Source: Evernia prunastri (lineage: Eukaryota; Ascomycota; Lecanoromycetes; Lecanorales; Parmeliaceae). From it: a DNA stretch of 64,000 bases. The notes below the pieces were generated by a model. The model was not told the DNA's origin. It did not search any database and was given only the letters and a program-made list of their open reading frames with translations. Of this stretch, positions 42,686 to 53,678 are shown in pieces; positions within the stretch are counted from its first letter, which is position 1; each line of letters starts with the position of its first letter. The stretch lies in the NCBI GenBank assembly GCA_003184365.1, contig NKYR01000126.1:19650-83649 (forward strand). Direction: 5' to 3'. Made by a program: the position numbers and the translations under genes.

Positions 42686-43501
42686 TTACACTAGGCACAG
42701 AATTTCGCCATGAGTAAAAGTATACCAGCCATCCTCGTCGGCAGCCCATTTCCGCCACCCGTGGACAAAGTGATCGATGTCATCTTGACTGGCAAAGCCA
42801 GCCTCAATTGCATTCTTGGGCAACGACGAGTTGAGTAGGCGATCGACCCACATATCACCCCAATGTGCTCTTTCCTCTGGGCTGGAGTAACACCAAACAC
42901 TCGCAGTAGGAGTAATGCAGGATCGGTCGACACCAGATTTGCGGGCCCATGCAATTAGATGACGTCCCCCATTCGGTTCTCCACCACGGGATCTGGCCGT
43001 TTTGATGTATGCGTCTTTGAAGTTGGTAATTTCCTTGATCTCAGGGTAGTGCGTTGCAGAATCAAAATCCGATTCGCGGCAAGCCAAGATGCCACCTGGC
43101 TTTGTAACTCGACGCCACTCGCGCAGCGCTCTGACAGGATCAGCGATGTGTTGTAGGACCTGATGGCAATGGACAATATCAAATGTGTGGTCTGGAAAAT
43201 CCAAAGCATATGCATCTCCAACTTGAAATATAACATTCATAACACCGCGCTCGGCAGCCGTTGAGCGAGCCTTTTCGACTACGTCTTGTCCTGTCTCGAT
43301 GCCGACGACTTGACCGTTAGGTACCAAACTAGCAAGATCAGTGGTGATGGATCCTGGGCCACAGCCTACATCGCAGATTTGCATGTTGGGGAGAACGTGA
43401 TTCAGGAGATATGCAGCTGAATTGGCAGCCGTACGTAACTTGTGGGATTTTACTACTGACTCCGAATGGTCGCTAACGTAGACGTCTGACTTCTGTGCCA
43501 T
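42686..43501 (-). CDS. Class I SAM-dependent methyltransferase (UbiE/COQ5-like)
   Basis: Single exon, 271 aa. SAM-binding motif I is ICDVGCGPGSITTDLASLVP, motif II VVGIETGQDVVEKARSTA, then FQVGDAYALDFPDHTFDIVH and REWRRVTKPGGILACRESDF. This is a soluble Methyltransf_11/25-type enzyme, common in fungi with many substrates (ubiquinone, sterol-like or secondary metabolites). Cofactor residues are intact. The substrate cannot be inferred and the neighbours (UTP15, SEC24) give no pathway hint. Confidence 0.85.
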   Translation of the reverse strand: MAQKSDVYVSDHSESVVKSHKLRTAANSAAYLLNHVLPNMQICDVGCGPGSITTDLASLVPNGQVVGIETGQDVVEKARSTAAERGVMNVIFQVGDAYALDFPDHTFDIVHCHQVLQHIADPVRALREWRRVTKPGGILACRESDFDSATHYPEIKEITNFKDAYIKTARSRGGEPNGGRHLIAWARKSGVDRSCITPTASVWCYSSPEERAHWGDMWVDRLLNSSLPKNAIEAGFASQDDIDHFVHGWRKWAADEDGWYTFTHGEILCLV

Positions 43502-43905
43502 TTTAAGAATGCCTCAAGGTACAGCATACGCTGTATGATGATGGCTTCCCCAACTTGCCCGCACCAGAAGTGCCGCCAAGAGATCCAGTCTTTGCTTAGT
43601 CAGACCAAATGCCAAGATACAGATCGCAATTGCAAAGGCAATAAATGGTACATACATAGTAGAGGAGAGTAGCGTTCCAAACGTTCAAGGCACCAGGCTC
43701 GTCCTTCCTTTTGCACCCAGAATCTGACGCAATCGCTGTTAATCTACAGCACTCGTAGCGACCTGCCCGGGAAACCGACAAAGTCCTCACAGGCTTGGAG
43801 AGCTGAAAAGAAAAGGCCCCTCGATCAGCTTTCGAATCCTCTAAATCCACAAGGCTGCCGCTCTCAGAGATAGGCTAAATTGATTGAAATTGGAAGAGCT
43901 ATATC
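43502..43905. other. Divergent promoter region methyltransferase/SEC24
   Basis: 404 bp between start codons; no distinct motif recognised. Confidence 0.5.
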
Positions 43906-46900
43906 ATGGCAACCCCACAGCCGGGCTACCCTCCCAATGGTCAACCAGGCCACGAGCAATACCAGCAAGAGCAATATGACTCGACTCAGCACGAGGTCCC
44001 AGAGAACGTGTCTCCTGCACAAGGCGGTCCACCAGCACCCACTGCTGGAGGTCGAAGAAAACGAAACTACGCGGGGCAAGCGTATGACTTTGGGGCGGGT
44101 GCAAACTCGGCGCTGGGCGGGCAGCAACAAGGCGGCGGAGCATATCCCGGAACACCTGGCATGCAATCACAACCGCAACCAGGATATCCAGGACCAGTCT
44201 ACGGATCTAATCCGGCCACGCCTAGTATGGGAGGAGCTCCAGGCTACGGACAACCACCTCCTGTTGTTGGTGGCTACCAGCCTCCTGGTCCCGTTTACCC
44301 TGCACATGGGGCGATTCCCGCGCAACCAGGTGTGGGTGGAATCACTCAAGGTATGAGCAATCTTGCTATGGGTGGCCAGGGGCAAAATGCAGCTTTGCCG
44401 ATGCAGGGACAGGTGCAAGGACGTCCTGCAATGAATCAACTCATACCAACAGATCTCCTGAATCAACATGTCGATGTCTCCGAACTTAGCCGACCACCAC
44501 CACAAATAAATTTGCCACCTAACGTGAGTACACTACGATATTTAAGCAAGCCATTCACCGCTGATCCAAGTAGTCTAGCGTTACTCCTTCTCCGGATGCT
44601 AACTGCTCCCCAAAATATGTTCGCTCTACGCTCAATGCTGTACCAACAACGCACTCGTTACTTAAGAAGTCTAAACTACCCTTCGCACTGGTTATACAAC
44701 CTTACAGCTCATTGCACGACCATGAAGATCCAGTTCCAGTAGTACCTGACCAGGTTATCGCTCGATGCAGACGGTGCCGCTCGTATATCAACCCATTCGC
44801 AACCTTTCTTGACCAGGGCCATCGATGGCGGTGTAATATGTGCAATCTAACCAATGAGGTCCCACAAGCCTTTGATTGGGATGCAGCAGCGCAAAAGCAA
44901 TTAGACAGATGGTCAAGACCTGAACTCAACCACTCTGTCGTGGAATTTGTTGCACCTCAAGAATACATGGTCCGCCCACCTCAGCCACTAGTCTATTTGT
45001 TCCTCTTCGATGTCAGCTACAATTCCGTAACCAATGGTCTGCTCGCCACAGGAGCTCGCTGTATCCTTGAGAGCCTGGACCGCATCCCCAATGCTGATCG
45101 ACGCACGAGGCTTGGATTCATGGCTGTAGACTCAAGCCTGCATTATTTTTCCATCCCTCGCGATGACAGCGAGAACGGTGAGCCAAGCATGATGGTCGTC
45201 AGCGATCTGGATGAACCCTTCCTGCCAACACCTGTCGATCTACTGGTTACATTGACTGAGTGCCGGGAGAACATCGAAAATTTCCTCGGAAAGCTCCAAG
45301 AGATGTTCCAAAACAACCAGAATGGTAGCTCCTGCATGGGATCCGCACTGCGAGCTGGGCACAAACTGATATCCCCTGTGGGCGGAAAGCTTACTGTTCT
45401 AACTGCAAGCCTTCCCAACCTTGGACACGGGAAACTAGAGATGAGGGAAGATAAGAAAATACTTGGAACCAGCAAGGAGAGTAGCCTTTTACAGACTGCG
45501 AACAGTTTCTACAAGAGCTTTGCGGTTGAATGCTCGAAAAATCAAGTATCCATTGATATGTTCCTTTTCTCATCGCAGTATCAAGACGTTGCGTCTTTGA
45601 GCAATCTCCCCAGGTATACAGGAGGCCAAACATACTTTTACCCAGGATGGAATGCAGCAAGAAGCGAAGACGCAATCAAGTTCGCGCGCGAATTCTCTGA
45701 CTACTTGTCGGCCGAGATTGGCCTCGAAGCTGTGCTCCGCGTTAGAGCTACTACTGGCTTGCGGATGAGTACCTTTTACGGTAACTTCTTTAATCGTAGC
45801 TCGGATCTCTGTGCATTTCCTGCGTTCCCTCGAGACCAGGGTTACGTGGTTGAAGTTGCCATCGATGAGTCATTGAACAAAGGCGTTGTCTGCTTACAAA
45901 GCGCTGTGCTGCATACAACATGCAATGGCGAAAGAAGAATCAGGGTTATGACGCTTGCTTTGCCCACAACTCAGTCCCTTGCCGATGTTTACGCTTCTGC
46001 AGACCAAGCAGCAATTGCCACCGTCTTCAGTCACAAAGCGGTCGAGCGTGCTCTAGGCAGCGGACTAGAACCTGCACGAGATGCGCTAAGAGCTAAACTG
46101 ATTGAGCTTCTCCAGACATACAGAAAAGAACTCGCTGGTGGTAATATGGGAGGTGGTGGCCTGCAATTCCCCACGAATTTGAGATGCTTGCCTGTTCTTT
46201 TCCTGGGATTGATCAAAAACGTGAGTTCTAGCCCGCATGACCTTAGGACACGAAGAAATTGCTCATTGTGTTCAGATTGGCCTTCGACAGTCTGCGCAAA
46301 TACCAAGCGACATGCGTTCCGCAGCCTTGTGTCAGCTTTCGACCTTGCCTCTACCACTACTCATTCAATTTATATATCCTAGAATGTACTCATTACACGA
46401 CATGCCCGACATTGCAGGCCTACCCGACGAAGAGACAGGTGACATCGTTCTACCGCCTGCGATCAACCTCTCTTCCCAAAGTCTCGTGCCATATGGGCTT
46501 TACCTCATCGACGATGGCCAAACGCAGTTTCTTTGGGTTGGCCGCGAAGCTGTACCCCAACTAGTGGAAGATGTTTTCGAAGTGCCTGATCGGACACAAC
46601 TAAAGGTAGGCAAGACGACGTTACCGGTGCTCGACAACGACTTCAATGAGCGGGTCAGAGCCATCGTGGAGAAGAGTCGGGACCACAGGAGTAAAGGGGT
46701 TGGAAGCATCGTGGTGCCGAGTGTGTATGTGGTTCGCGAGGATGGGGAGCCAGGAATGAGGTTGTGGGCGCAATCGATGCTGGTGGAGGACAGGGCGGAC
46801 CAAGGTGTCAGTCTGGTGCAATGGTTGGGCACTATGAGGGAAAAGGTTGGTGCCCCTTATCTCGAGCTTCCCTCCACACTCACTGACGATAGGCTTCTCA

Positions 46901-46911
46901 ATGATAGATGA
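43906..46911 (+). CDS. SEC24: COPII coat cargo adaptor Sec24
   Basis: Exons 43906-44523, 44574-46220, 46276-46911; 966 aa. The N-terminus is Gln/Pro/Gly-rich and disordered, as in Sec24. The zinc finger CRRCRSYINPFATFLDQGHR continues to RCNMC. The trunk has PPLVYLFLFDVS-type sequence (QPLVYLFLFDVSYNSV), then the beta-sandwich and helical regions and the gelsolin-like domain near the end (LVPYGLYLIDDGQTQFLWVG). Sec24 binds Sec23 and selects cargo for vesicles leaving the ER. Splicing is well supported: NLPPN/SSVTPSPDANC and LFLGLIKN/IGLRQSAQIPSD. Confidence 0.95.
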
Positions 46912-48606
46912 ATGAACCCGAAGGATTTCTCAGTTCATTCCAGTAATAGCAGCTGGTCTCACTTGGGTTACGTAGCGTGGTAATCATGTGATTTGCCACA
47001 CCATTGGGACTACCGGGTCGTTTGACACGTCTATCTACTTGATAACTGGTACATATTTTGTCAACATGCTGATTGCTGAATCTGATAGAGGCTAGCTTGA
47101 CGTGTGGCAATTGGCAATATAAAGTACTTAAGTAACGGAGTAAGGTAAGGTAAGGTAAGGTTCGCTGGCTCCAAAAGCTCGCTACCAAAGAACAAGCGAC
47201 GGTCCAGCGTGGAGAAAGTGGTGATGCATCATCCGTCCGAGATTCTGAATTCCTTGCTAGAGTAAAGTAGGCATGACAATCAAAACAAAAATGAATTTAT
47301 TTATCTTTTATTTCTTGAGACGTAGGATGGTCTGTCTCTAATTTTGTTAAAAAAAGAGTTCCAATCTATTCGTAGCATTTTCCCTATAAAAATAGATTTA
47401 GAAAATTGGGAACAGGGTCCCTTCGGGGCAAGGCAGGGAGGCAGGGGGCTCCAGCAGTGATACCATAAATGTAGGCACGGGGTTAAGCGCCGAGAGCGCC
47501 GAATTAAAAATGCCGTTCCCCACCACTAGCGTCGTGTGTAGACGCTTCCTTAGGTGTTTTCAAGGTACCTGACTCAAGTCTCAGTCAGCTACACCACCAC
47601 TGCTACGACTCTGAAACAACGAGACACTCTCATAAAATCAGATTCTTACCCCCGTAGCCTTGCGCGCGCCTCTGCTGCTTTGAGCTATTCAACGGGTTTC
47701 GAATTCGGTGACAAAGGCCGAAGCTGATTGGTGGGGTTCACGCTGAAGGCAGGACAAAGAAAGGTACCAGAATCCTTCCCTTCAGCCTCACATCTCACGC
47801 TGCATAACAGGACAGCGAAAGAAATCATCTCTAATCCTACCGACAGACGCCGTGCATATACCCTCGAATCCTTTGCCGTTCCCTAAAATTCAGCCCCCGT
47901 ACCTCAGCCTTCCCAGCTACCTCGGACAGCCACGACTTCAGACATCCTTTGAGCGAGACCGAGCCTCGATCCATTGTCAAAGATAGCAGTCAAATTTTCA
48001 TTTCCAAGTGTCAAAACACCCGCGACCTCTCTTACAGCTTCATCAAAGAACCTACCATAAAAAGGCCCCGCACCGAAGACGACCGACCACCTTCCGAACT
48101 TCGCAAGCGAGCAACTCCGAACTGCCCAAATACTCGGAGCTTGTAATAGCCGTTTTGAGAAGGAGGGAACTTTTTAGTGTCTACATATTTGCTATACGAG
48201 GTGAGCTGCGCGCTAAGTTCTCTCGCGTGACTCCCCTTCTTCATACGGGACCGCTGCCGATCTTACTTGTTTCTTCTGGCCGTCTGTTCGAGAAATGGCG
48301 CCGACACTTGTTGCGAGATCTGTTTTGGCTCTCGTACCCTACGTTGCTTTTGCGCATCCGAAACCCTGGCCCCGAAGGTCTAAATGTTTCAATGCGCCGC
48401 TTCATAGCATTCTGTGACTCAACATCTTTCTTACAGGCTGTTTGGAAAATGGAGTATCTCGTCATTTGAGCCGGAGCTGTTATCTAAATTGGCTGACCTC
48501 TTTATTTAAGCAGCGGCTCATCATAGACCTCATCCGCGCCTTTCAGATCTTTACGCAACTTTCCTCCTCACGATCAACTTTGTGAAGCCTGACTTCGCAA
48601 TTGACA
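46912..48606. other. Long intergenic region and 5' leader of the MAP kinase gene
   Basis: About 1.7 kb. It contains a short TAAGG tandem at 47141-47160, AT-rich DNA at 47280-47410, a pyrimidine-rich leader, and several upstream ATGs, including a 40-codon frame at 48295-48417. No full gene recognised. Confidence 0.5.
48295..48417 (+). CDS. Upstream open reading frame of the MAP kinase gene
   Basis: ATG at 48295 opens a 40-codon frame (MAPTLVARSVLALVPYVAFA, followed by HPKPWPRRSKC) that ends 189 bp before the kinase ATG. The first half resembles a signal peptide. It may be a regulatory uORF in a long leader, or chance. The transcript start is unknown, so whether it is in the mRNA is unproven. 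Confidence 0.3.
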   Translation: MAPTLVARSVLALVPYVAFAHPKPWPRRSKCFNAPLHSIL

Positions 48607-49875
48607 ATGTCACGTCAACAACCAACGCCACCAGGCGGGTCTAGAAAGATCTCGTTCAATGTCTCCGATCAGTACGATATTCAAGATGTCGTTGGAGAGG
48701 GTGCCTATGGTGTCGTCTGGTGAGCCGCTATAATATGAGGGCAATCTGGGAAAGCACATACTGATAGTCAGAAGTTCTGCGCTCCACAAACCTTCAGGCC
48801 AGAAGGTAGCAATCAAAAAGATCACGCCGTTCGACCACTCCATGTTTTGCCTCCGTACATTACGAGAGATGAAATTGCTGCGCTACTTCAACCACGAGAA
48901 TATCATCTCCATCCTAGACATCCAGAAGCCAAGGAACTACGAGACCTTTTCAGAAGTCTACTTGATACAGGTAAGCAAGACTAGATAAAGGGTAACCCCT
49001 GCGCTAATTCCCTCAAAGGAACTTATGGAGACAGACATGCACCGTGTAATTCGCACCCAGGACTTGTCCGATGACCATTGCCAGTACTTCATCTACCAGA
49101 CGTTACGGGCTTTGAAAGCCATGCATTCGGCGAACGTCCTCCACCGCGATCTCAAACCATCCAATCTTTTGCTCAACGCCAACTGCGATTTGAAGGTCTG
49201 TGACTTTGGACTGGCCAGATCCGCAGCATCTACCGAAGACAATTCAGGATTCATGACTGAATACGTCGCAACGAGGTGGTACCGCGCCCCCGAGATCATG
49301 CTTACGTTCAAAGAATATACGAAAGCCATTGATGTATGGAGTGTTGGGTGCATTTTGGCGGAGATGTTGAATGGCAAGCCTCTGTTCCCCGGAAAGGATT
49401 GTAAGTAACCACCGCGTGCCTTTCGTTCAGCCCTACTAACAAATGCCAGACCACCACCAGTTGACACTCATTCTTGACGTCCTTGGCACCCCGACTATGG
49501 AGGACTATTACGGTATCAAATCTCGACGTGCGCGGGAATACATCCGCTCTCTGCCGTTCAAGAAGAAGATTCCCATGAAAGCGATGTTCCCCAAGACCTC
49601 CGATCTTGCTTTGGACTTGCTAGAGAAGCTCCTCGCATTCAATCCTGTGAAGAGAATCACCGTCGAAGAGGCGCTGAGGCACCCTTACTTGGAGCCATAT
49701 CATGACCCAGAAGACGAGCCAACCGCAGAAGCTATCCCCGAGGAGTTCTTCGACTTTGACAAGAACAAAGATACGCTGACCAAGGAGGAGTTGAAACGTA
49801 GGCTATCTATCATGCTTAAACCATTTCGATGCTAACGTCGACATAGAATTGATCTTTGCAGAGATCATGAGATAG
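48607..49875 (+). CDS. PMK1: MAP kinase of the Fus3/Kss1 (Pmk1/Fmk1) type
   Basis: Exons 48607-48719, 48775-48970, 49019-49400, 49450-49797, 49847-49875; 355 aa. The last exon is only 29 nt (end LIFAEIMR). Start MSRQQPTPPGGSRKISFNVS is typical of filamentous fungi. Gly loop GEGAYGVV at 30-37, catalytic Lys52, HRDLKPSN at 145-152, DFG at 165-167, activation loop TEY at 183-185, and the common docking region near HDPEDEPTAE. In this family the kinase controls mating/fusion, invasive growth and, in pathogens, infection structures. Sequence is very close to the Pmk1 group. All key residues present. Confidence 0.96.
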
Positions 49876-50190
49876 GATAATGTGATGATGATGACGCAAT
49901 TGGGGCGATGTAATTTGGACAATTGAAGACACAGTCTTGCCTAGCTGTCAGATGTCGGCTGGTCACGATAGATGTAGCTCTTCCGATCTCGCTCGGTGCT
50001 AAAAAGCCCGGCCTAGGCGATGAATGCGTCTTCAGCATCCGCGTGCATATGTGGATTTTCCTTACCATCTTGATTTTCAACTTGGAGTGGCTTTGTACAC
50101 GGAGGTAGGTCAAAAAGAAAGATGACGATATAGCTTCAGCATTCGAATATTCGTTTTCGTCCACTGGATCTACATGCATCAGACAAATGC
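49876..50190. other. Convergent 3' region MAPK/HEM4
   Basis: 315 bp with no recognised gene. Confidence 0.5.
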
Positions 50191-51174
50191 TCATAGCCGT
50201 CTTGCTTTCGCAAAGTGTTCAATCCCCTCCTTCACCCCCTGCGGACTCGGCTTTTCCGCAACCACGTCAGGTTCAAATCCAAATTCCTGGACCAGATACT
50301 CCCTCGTTGTCGGACCAATACAGGCCACGAACGTCGTCCTGCCCGGGTCTCTTATACAGGCTTTCACCCTTCCACTCGCCCCGTCCAACCACCCCAGACT
50401 TCTCAGCATCACTTCCCCGGCCGTGGGCGAGAACACTACGATCCACCTCAGCGTCTCGGGTTTCGTTCGGGATAGCGCTTGCGTGAAATGGAACTCGAAT
50501 TCTTCCAATTCGCCCGTCTTATACACCTCCATCTCATCAACGTGTATCCGTTCCCCCTCTGGCAGTCCTGGATCCATAAGCATGCGCGGTATGATATCCC
50601 TCCTCTTCTCCCCCACTAGGAATAGTACCGGTTTCTTCCCCCCTCCTTCACTCTCTCGTACATCATACGCCCCTTCCCCCGTCCCTCCTTCCAACATGAT
50701 CCTCGCAAGCACCTCCCCACTCCCCGCCTCCTCACCCCCATAAATCCCACACCCAGCACACCTCCCATCCCGCACCGCCCTCAACGCCCTCTCCGTCGCC
50801 GGCCCCACCACATACAGGCGCACCCCAGCGTGCGCCAGTCCCAGCGCCACCCTCTGCCCGATCCTCACCACCTGCGGCGCATTCAGCGCCGCCGCGAACG
50901 CGGCGACGGATCGCTGGGACGTGAATATGAGAGCGCCGTAGGGGAACGGTCGGGGGTCCGGTAGCTGCGAGGGGGACGGGTTGGGGGTGAAGTGGGTGAG
51001 GAGGAGCTTGATGAGGGCGTCCGGGAGGAGGGTGTGGGAGAGGACGGGGACGTAGGTTGGGGAGAAGGGTGGGGGTAGGTGGAGGGTGTAGGCGTCGGAG
51101 GCGGGGGCGGGGGAGGGGGTTTTGAGGAGGAGGACTGGAATTGATGGATCAGAGGGATTGACTGCGGAAGACAT
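50191..51174 (-). CDS. HEM4: Uroporphyrinogen-III synthase (haem biosynthesis)
   Basis: Single exon, 327 aa. The HEM4 fold is recognised from VLLLKTPSPAP at the start, ALIFTSQRSVAAFAAAL, LYVVGPATERALRAV, PVLFLVGEKRRDIIPRML, MEVYKTGELEEFEFHF, RWIVVFSPTAGEVMLRSLGW and VACIGPTTREYLVQEFGFEP. The enzyme closes hydroxymethylbilane to uroporphyrinogen III in the cytosol. GC content is high, notably in the N-terminal half, unlike the MAPK gene next to it. Divergent from ERV1 with 123 bp between start codons. Confidence 0.92.
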   Translation of the reverse strand: MSSAVNPSDPSIPVLLLKTPSPAPASDAYTLHLPPPFSPTYVPVLSHTLLPDALIKLLLTHFTPNPSPSQLPDPRPFPYGALIFTSQRSVAAFAAALNAPQVVRIGQRVALGLAHAGVRLYVVGPATERALRAVRDGRCAGCGIYGGEEAGSGEVLARIMLEGGTGEGAYDVRESEGGGKKPVLFLVGEKRRDIIPRMLMDPGLPEGERIHVDEMEVYKTGELEEFEFHFTQALSRTKPETLRWIVVFSPTAGEVMLRSLGWLDGASGRVKACIRDPGRTTFVACIGPTTREYLVQEFGFEPDVVAEKPSPQGVKEGIEHFAKARRL

Positions 51175-51297
51175 GTTGTTTGGTATATGAGTAGGAGATA
51201 AATTGCTATGAAGATGGCAGGTCTATCGGAAGTCCCTCAGCCCAAAAGGCATGGCATTCTTTTTTTGCGGAGATGAGGCGCCGAAATTCAGCCGTCA

Positions 51298-52032
51298 ATG
51301 AGTAAACATTTTGATGCTTCCTCTCTCCCTCTGTACTCCTTGAAAAGCATCAATTCCGCCATGGACAAGTTCTTCAACGATGTTCAAAAGACAAACAAGA
51401 AGCCCACCGCGGACCCCGAAGACGCAGCACCCCCGGAAAAGAAAGCTCTACCGAAAGGCGTAGTGCTAGGCAAAGATGGCAAACCGTGCGTCTCTACCCA
51501 CCCACAAAGTCCTCCTCCAAAGCTAACACCCCCCCTTCAAAGCTGCCGCTCCTGCACCTCCGTCGCCTCCTGGGCCGCCATGACCAAAAAAGCCACCACC
51601 AACACCACCACCGCCCCCGGCCCCACCACCAGCACTCCCCCCTCAACCTCCACCACCACCACCACCACCCCACCTCTCCTCCCCCCCGACTGCCCCCCCG
51701 ACGTCGACGCCCTCGGCCGCTCGACCTGGACCTTCCTGCACACGCTCTCGGCCTCGTACCCAACCCGAGCCTCCCCCGCCGAGCAGTCCGACATGGCGCA
51801 GTTCCTCTCGCTCTTCGCGCGCTTGTACCCGTGCTGGACGTGCGCCGAGGACTTCCGGGCGTGGATGGGGCGGCGGGGCAACGAGCCCAGGGTGGAAGGG
51901 AGGGAGGGGCTCGGGCGGTGGATGTGCGAGGCGCACAACGAGGTGAATCGGAAGTTGGGCAAGGGGGAGTTTGAGTGCGGGAGGTGGGAGGAGAGGTGGC
52001 GGAGTGGGTGGGAGGATGGGAGGTGTGGGTGA
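51298..52032 (+). CDS. ERV1: FAD-linked sulfhydryl oxidase of the mitochondrial intermembrane space
   Basis: Exons 51298-51485 and 51543-52032; 225 aa. Splicing joins GKDGKP to CRSCTSVASWAAM, giving the shuttle CRSC disulfide. The catalytic domain starts DALGRSTWTFLHTLSASYP, has active-site YPCWTC and the structural Cys pair in WMCEAHNEVNRKLGKGEFEC. Erv1 reoxidises Mia40 during import. An unusual Thr/Pro-rich linker (TSTPPSTSTTTTTTPPLLPP) separates the shuttle from the core. The start could be MDKFFNDVQK at 51361 in place of 51298. Confidence 0.92.
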   Translation: MSKHFDASSLPLYSLKSINSAMDKFFNDVQKTNKKPTADPEDAAPPEKKALPKGVVLGKDGKPCVSTHPQSPPPKLTPPLQSCRSCTSVASWAAMTKKATTNTTTAPGPTTSTPPSTSTTTTTTPPLLPPDCPPDVDALGRSTWTFLHTLSASYPTRASPAEQSDMAQFLSLFARLYPCWTCAEDFRAWMGRRGNEPRVEGREGLGRWMCEAHNEVNRKLGKGEFECGRWEERWRSGWEDGRCG

Positions 52033-52321
52033 TTTGTTTGGGTTGGGAAATGGGAGGGGGGCCGAGAGGGGGGGGGAGCGGGTGTTTGATGTGTGGGTGC
52101 GTGAGTGGGTCTGTTTGGGGGAGCGGGTGTTTGATGTGTGGGTGCATGAGTGGGTCTGTTGGGGGGTGAATCATTTGCATTGACATGGGATAGAGCATCG
52201 AGCGTGGGCGTAATGTACAATATGCATTGGGGGCTGGGATATCTATCTACTCCTTCAATTTCCTGTACAATGTGTCACATCAAGCAGGGACTTTTCTGTA
52301 CAATACACGAAGCTCAGGCCT
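52033..52321. other. Convergent G-rich 3' region
   Basis: 289 bp between the ERV1 and dioxygenase stops; strongly G-rich and containing the tandem repeat listed separately. Confidence 0.5.
52076..52167. repeat. 45-bp tandem repeat, about two copies
   Basis: The unit beginning GAGCGGGTGTTTGATGTGTG recurs at a 45-bp period (52076 and 52121), with one change (GTGCGTGAG versus GTGCATGAG). Located in the 3' flank of ERV1. Confidence 0.75.
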
Positions 52322-53108
52322 TTACTCTTCCATCTTCCGATACATGAGGTCCGTTCGCAGCGTTAGCTTGATGCCGCCCGTGACGTCTGCGCCCGAGTGC
52401 AACAGGCCTCGGTGTTGGAAGATGAGCACCCGGCCTACCTTTGGGTCTACATCTACCGAGCGTTGCATGTCGTACGAGTGGAATGTAGTCGCTCCGCCTT
52501 CGAGCTTGTTGGCCGGCGTTGGCTCGTTGAGATAGAGGTGGAGGGTGTAGAAGGAGATCTCTTTGCCGTCTGGAGTCACGTAGGAGCCGTCGTTGTGTGC
52601 TGAAGGTGTCAGTGCATGTACCAGAACGTGGGCGAAGACGCTACTTACGCCTGAAGTACTGCCCCTCGCCGTATCTGAGAAACCTCATGCGTTCGTTGAG
52701 TCTTGTCATCTCCCACGTTTCGCCCCGCATGAAAGGTCCGTTCCCTGTCACTCTAGGCATGCCCTGCAAATACTCAATTTCCGGCACCGAACCCTTGACC
52801 CTTGACCATATTCTCTCAACGACAGCTTCGTCATCCCATATTATGCGGCCACAGTCTCGTGAATCTGTCATCAACGCTTGCGCGCCTCCTCCGATGTTGA
52901 TCATGGCTTGCTCCCAGGTGCCATTGCTCTGGGTTTCAGCAGCCCGAACCAGAGTGTCGCATTCGTCTTTGGTAAAGACGTTGTCTAGAATTATGGCATA
53001 GCGACCCTGGTATTCCGGTAACTCGGTATACCTAAAGTCCACGTCGTTCTTTTGGACTTTTGGACCCGGGCCTGATAGGAAATCGTGAGGTATAGTGAAG
53101 GTAGCCAT
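52322..53108 (-). CDS. 2-oxoglutarate/Fe(II) dioxygenase, prolyl 4-hydroxylase-like
   Basis: Exons 53108-52649 and 52599-52322; 245 aa. Splicing across the 49-bp intron creates the Fe motif YFRPHNDGSY (His155, Asp157). The distal ligand is His221 in HRGLLHSGADV and the 2OG-binding Lys231 in GIKLTLRTDLMY. NPxx-type N-terminal features FRYTELPEYQGRYAIILDNV and GGATTF support the P4Hc family. No signal peptide, so probably cytosolic or nuclear; substrate unknown. All iron and cofactor residues are present. Confidence 0.88.
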
Positions 53109-53366
53109 GTCGGTGTGGATGGATACCGAGCAAAGGACCAGTACTTTAAGCGAACAAATAGAAAATTGTAGGGAAAGAGTGTTGAATGGCCATAGAAGTG
53201 ATAAGGCTGTGCAGAAAGATGACTCACGTGATCATCGTTCATCGTTGCCTGGCAGGACAAGGCTGTCAAATTGATAAGGACGAAGGATTTAGACTTTTCT
53301 GCCTTTGATGAGCGACTCCAAGAATCGTCGCGAACGTTCTCGACCCAGCGTGTACCCTCTGTCACC

Positions 53367-53678
53367 TCAACTTTGGGCCGAGGATACCTTTCTCGCACGT
53401 ATGGGGCCCTTGACATCGCCCAGTTCGATACCTTGTGGCACCAAGGACCCTTTCTGAAGTATTTCCACTTCTCCCTTCTCTTGCATGCTCCAGAGTATGT
53501 CGCGAACGACTGGCATGAGACCTCTCCAGTCGGAAACATCGCAGGCTTTGAGCTCTGCAACAGTCAAGGCCCTTGGGACTTCCGATGGACAAATGGTTTT
53601 TGGGTACTCCCGGGAGGACAGCAAGCGATCGATGTGGGGCTTGAGGACATCTCTACGGATGAATTCTGGCTCCACCAT
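53367..53678 (-). CDS. DUF3253 small protein
   Basis: ATG at 53678, 103 aa. The core REYPKTICPSEVPRAL, DWRGLMPVVRDILWSMQEKG, EVEILQKGSLV and KGPIRAR matches the DUF3253 family, a winged-helix-like domain mainly of bacteria and also found in fungi. Function unknown. It lies on the same strand as the dioxygenase gene and 258 bp upstream of it. Overlapping frames on the other strand are longer but have no family support. Family match is by recall of the TICPSE...KGPIR pattern. Confidence 0.7.
   Translation of the reverse strand: MVEPEFIRRDVLKPHIDRLLSSREYPKTICPSEVPRALTVAELKACDVSDWRGLMPVVRDILWSMQEKGEVEILQKGSLVPQGIELGDVKGPIRARKVSSAQS

Noticed and set aside
51494..52220. Two long minus-strand Pro/His/Arg-rich frames over ERV1
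   Set aside because: Shadows of the GC-rich ERV1 coding strand and its tandem repeat flank; no homology.
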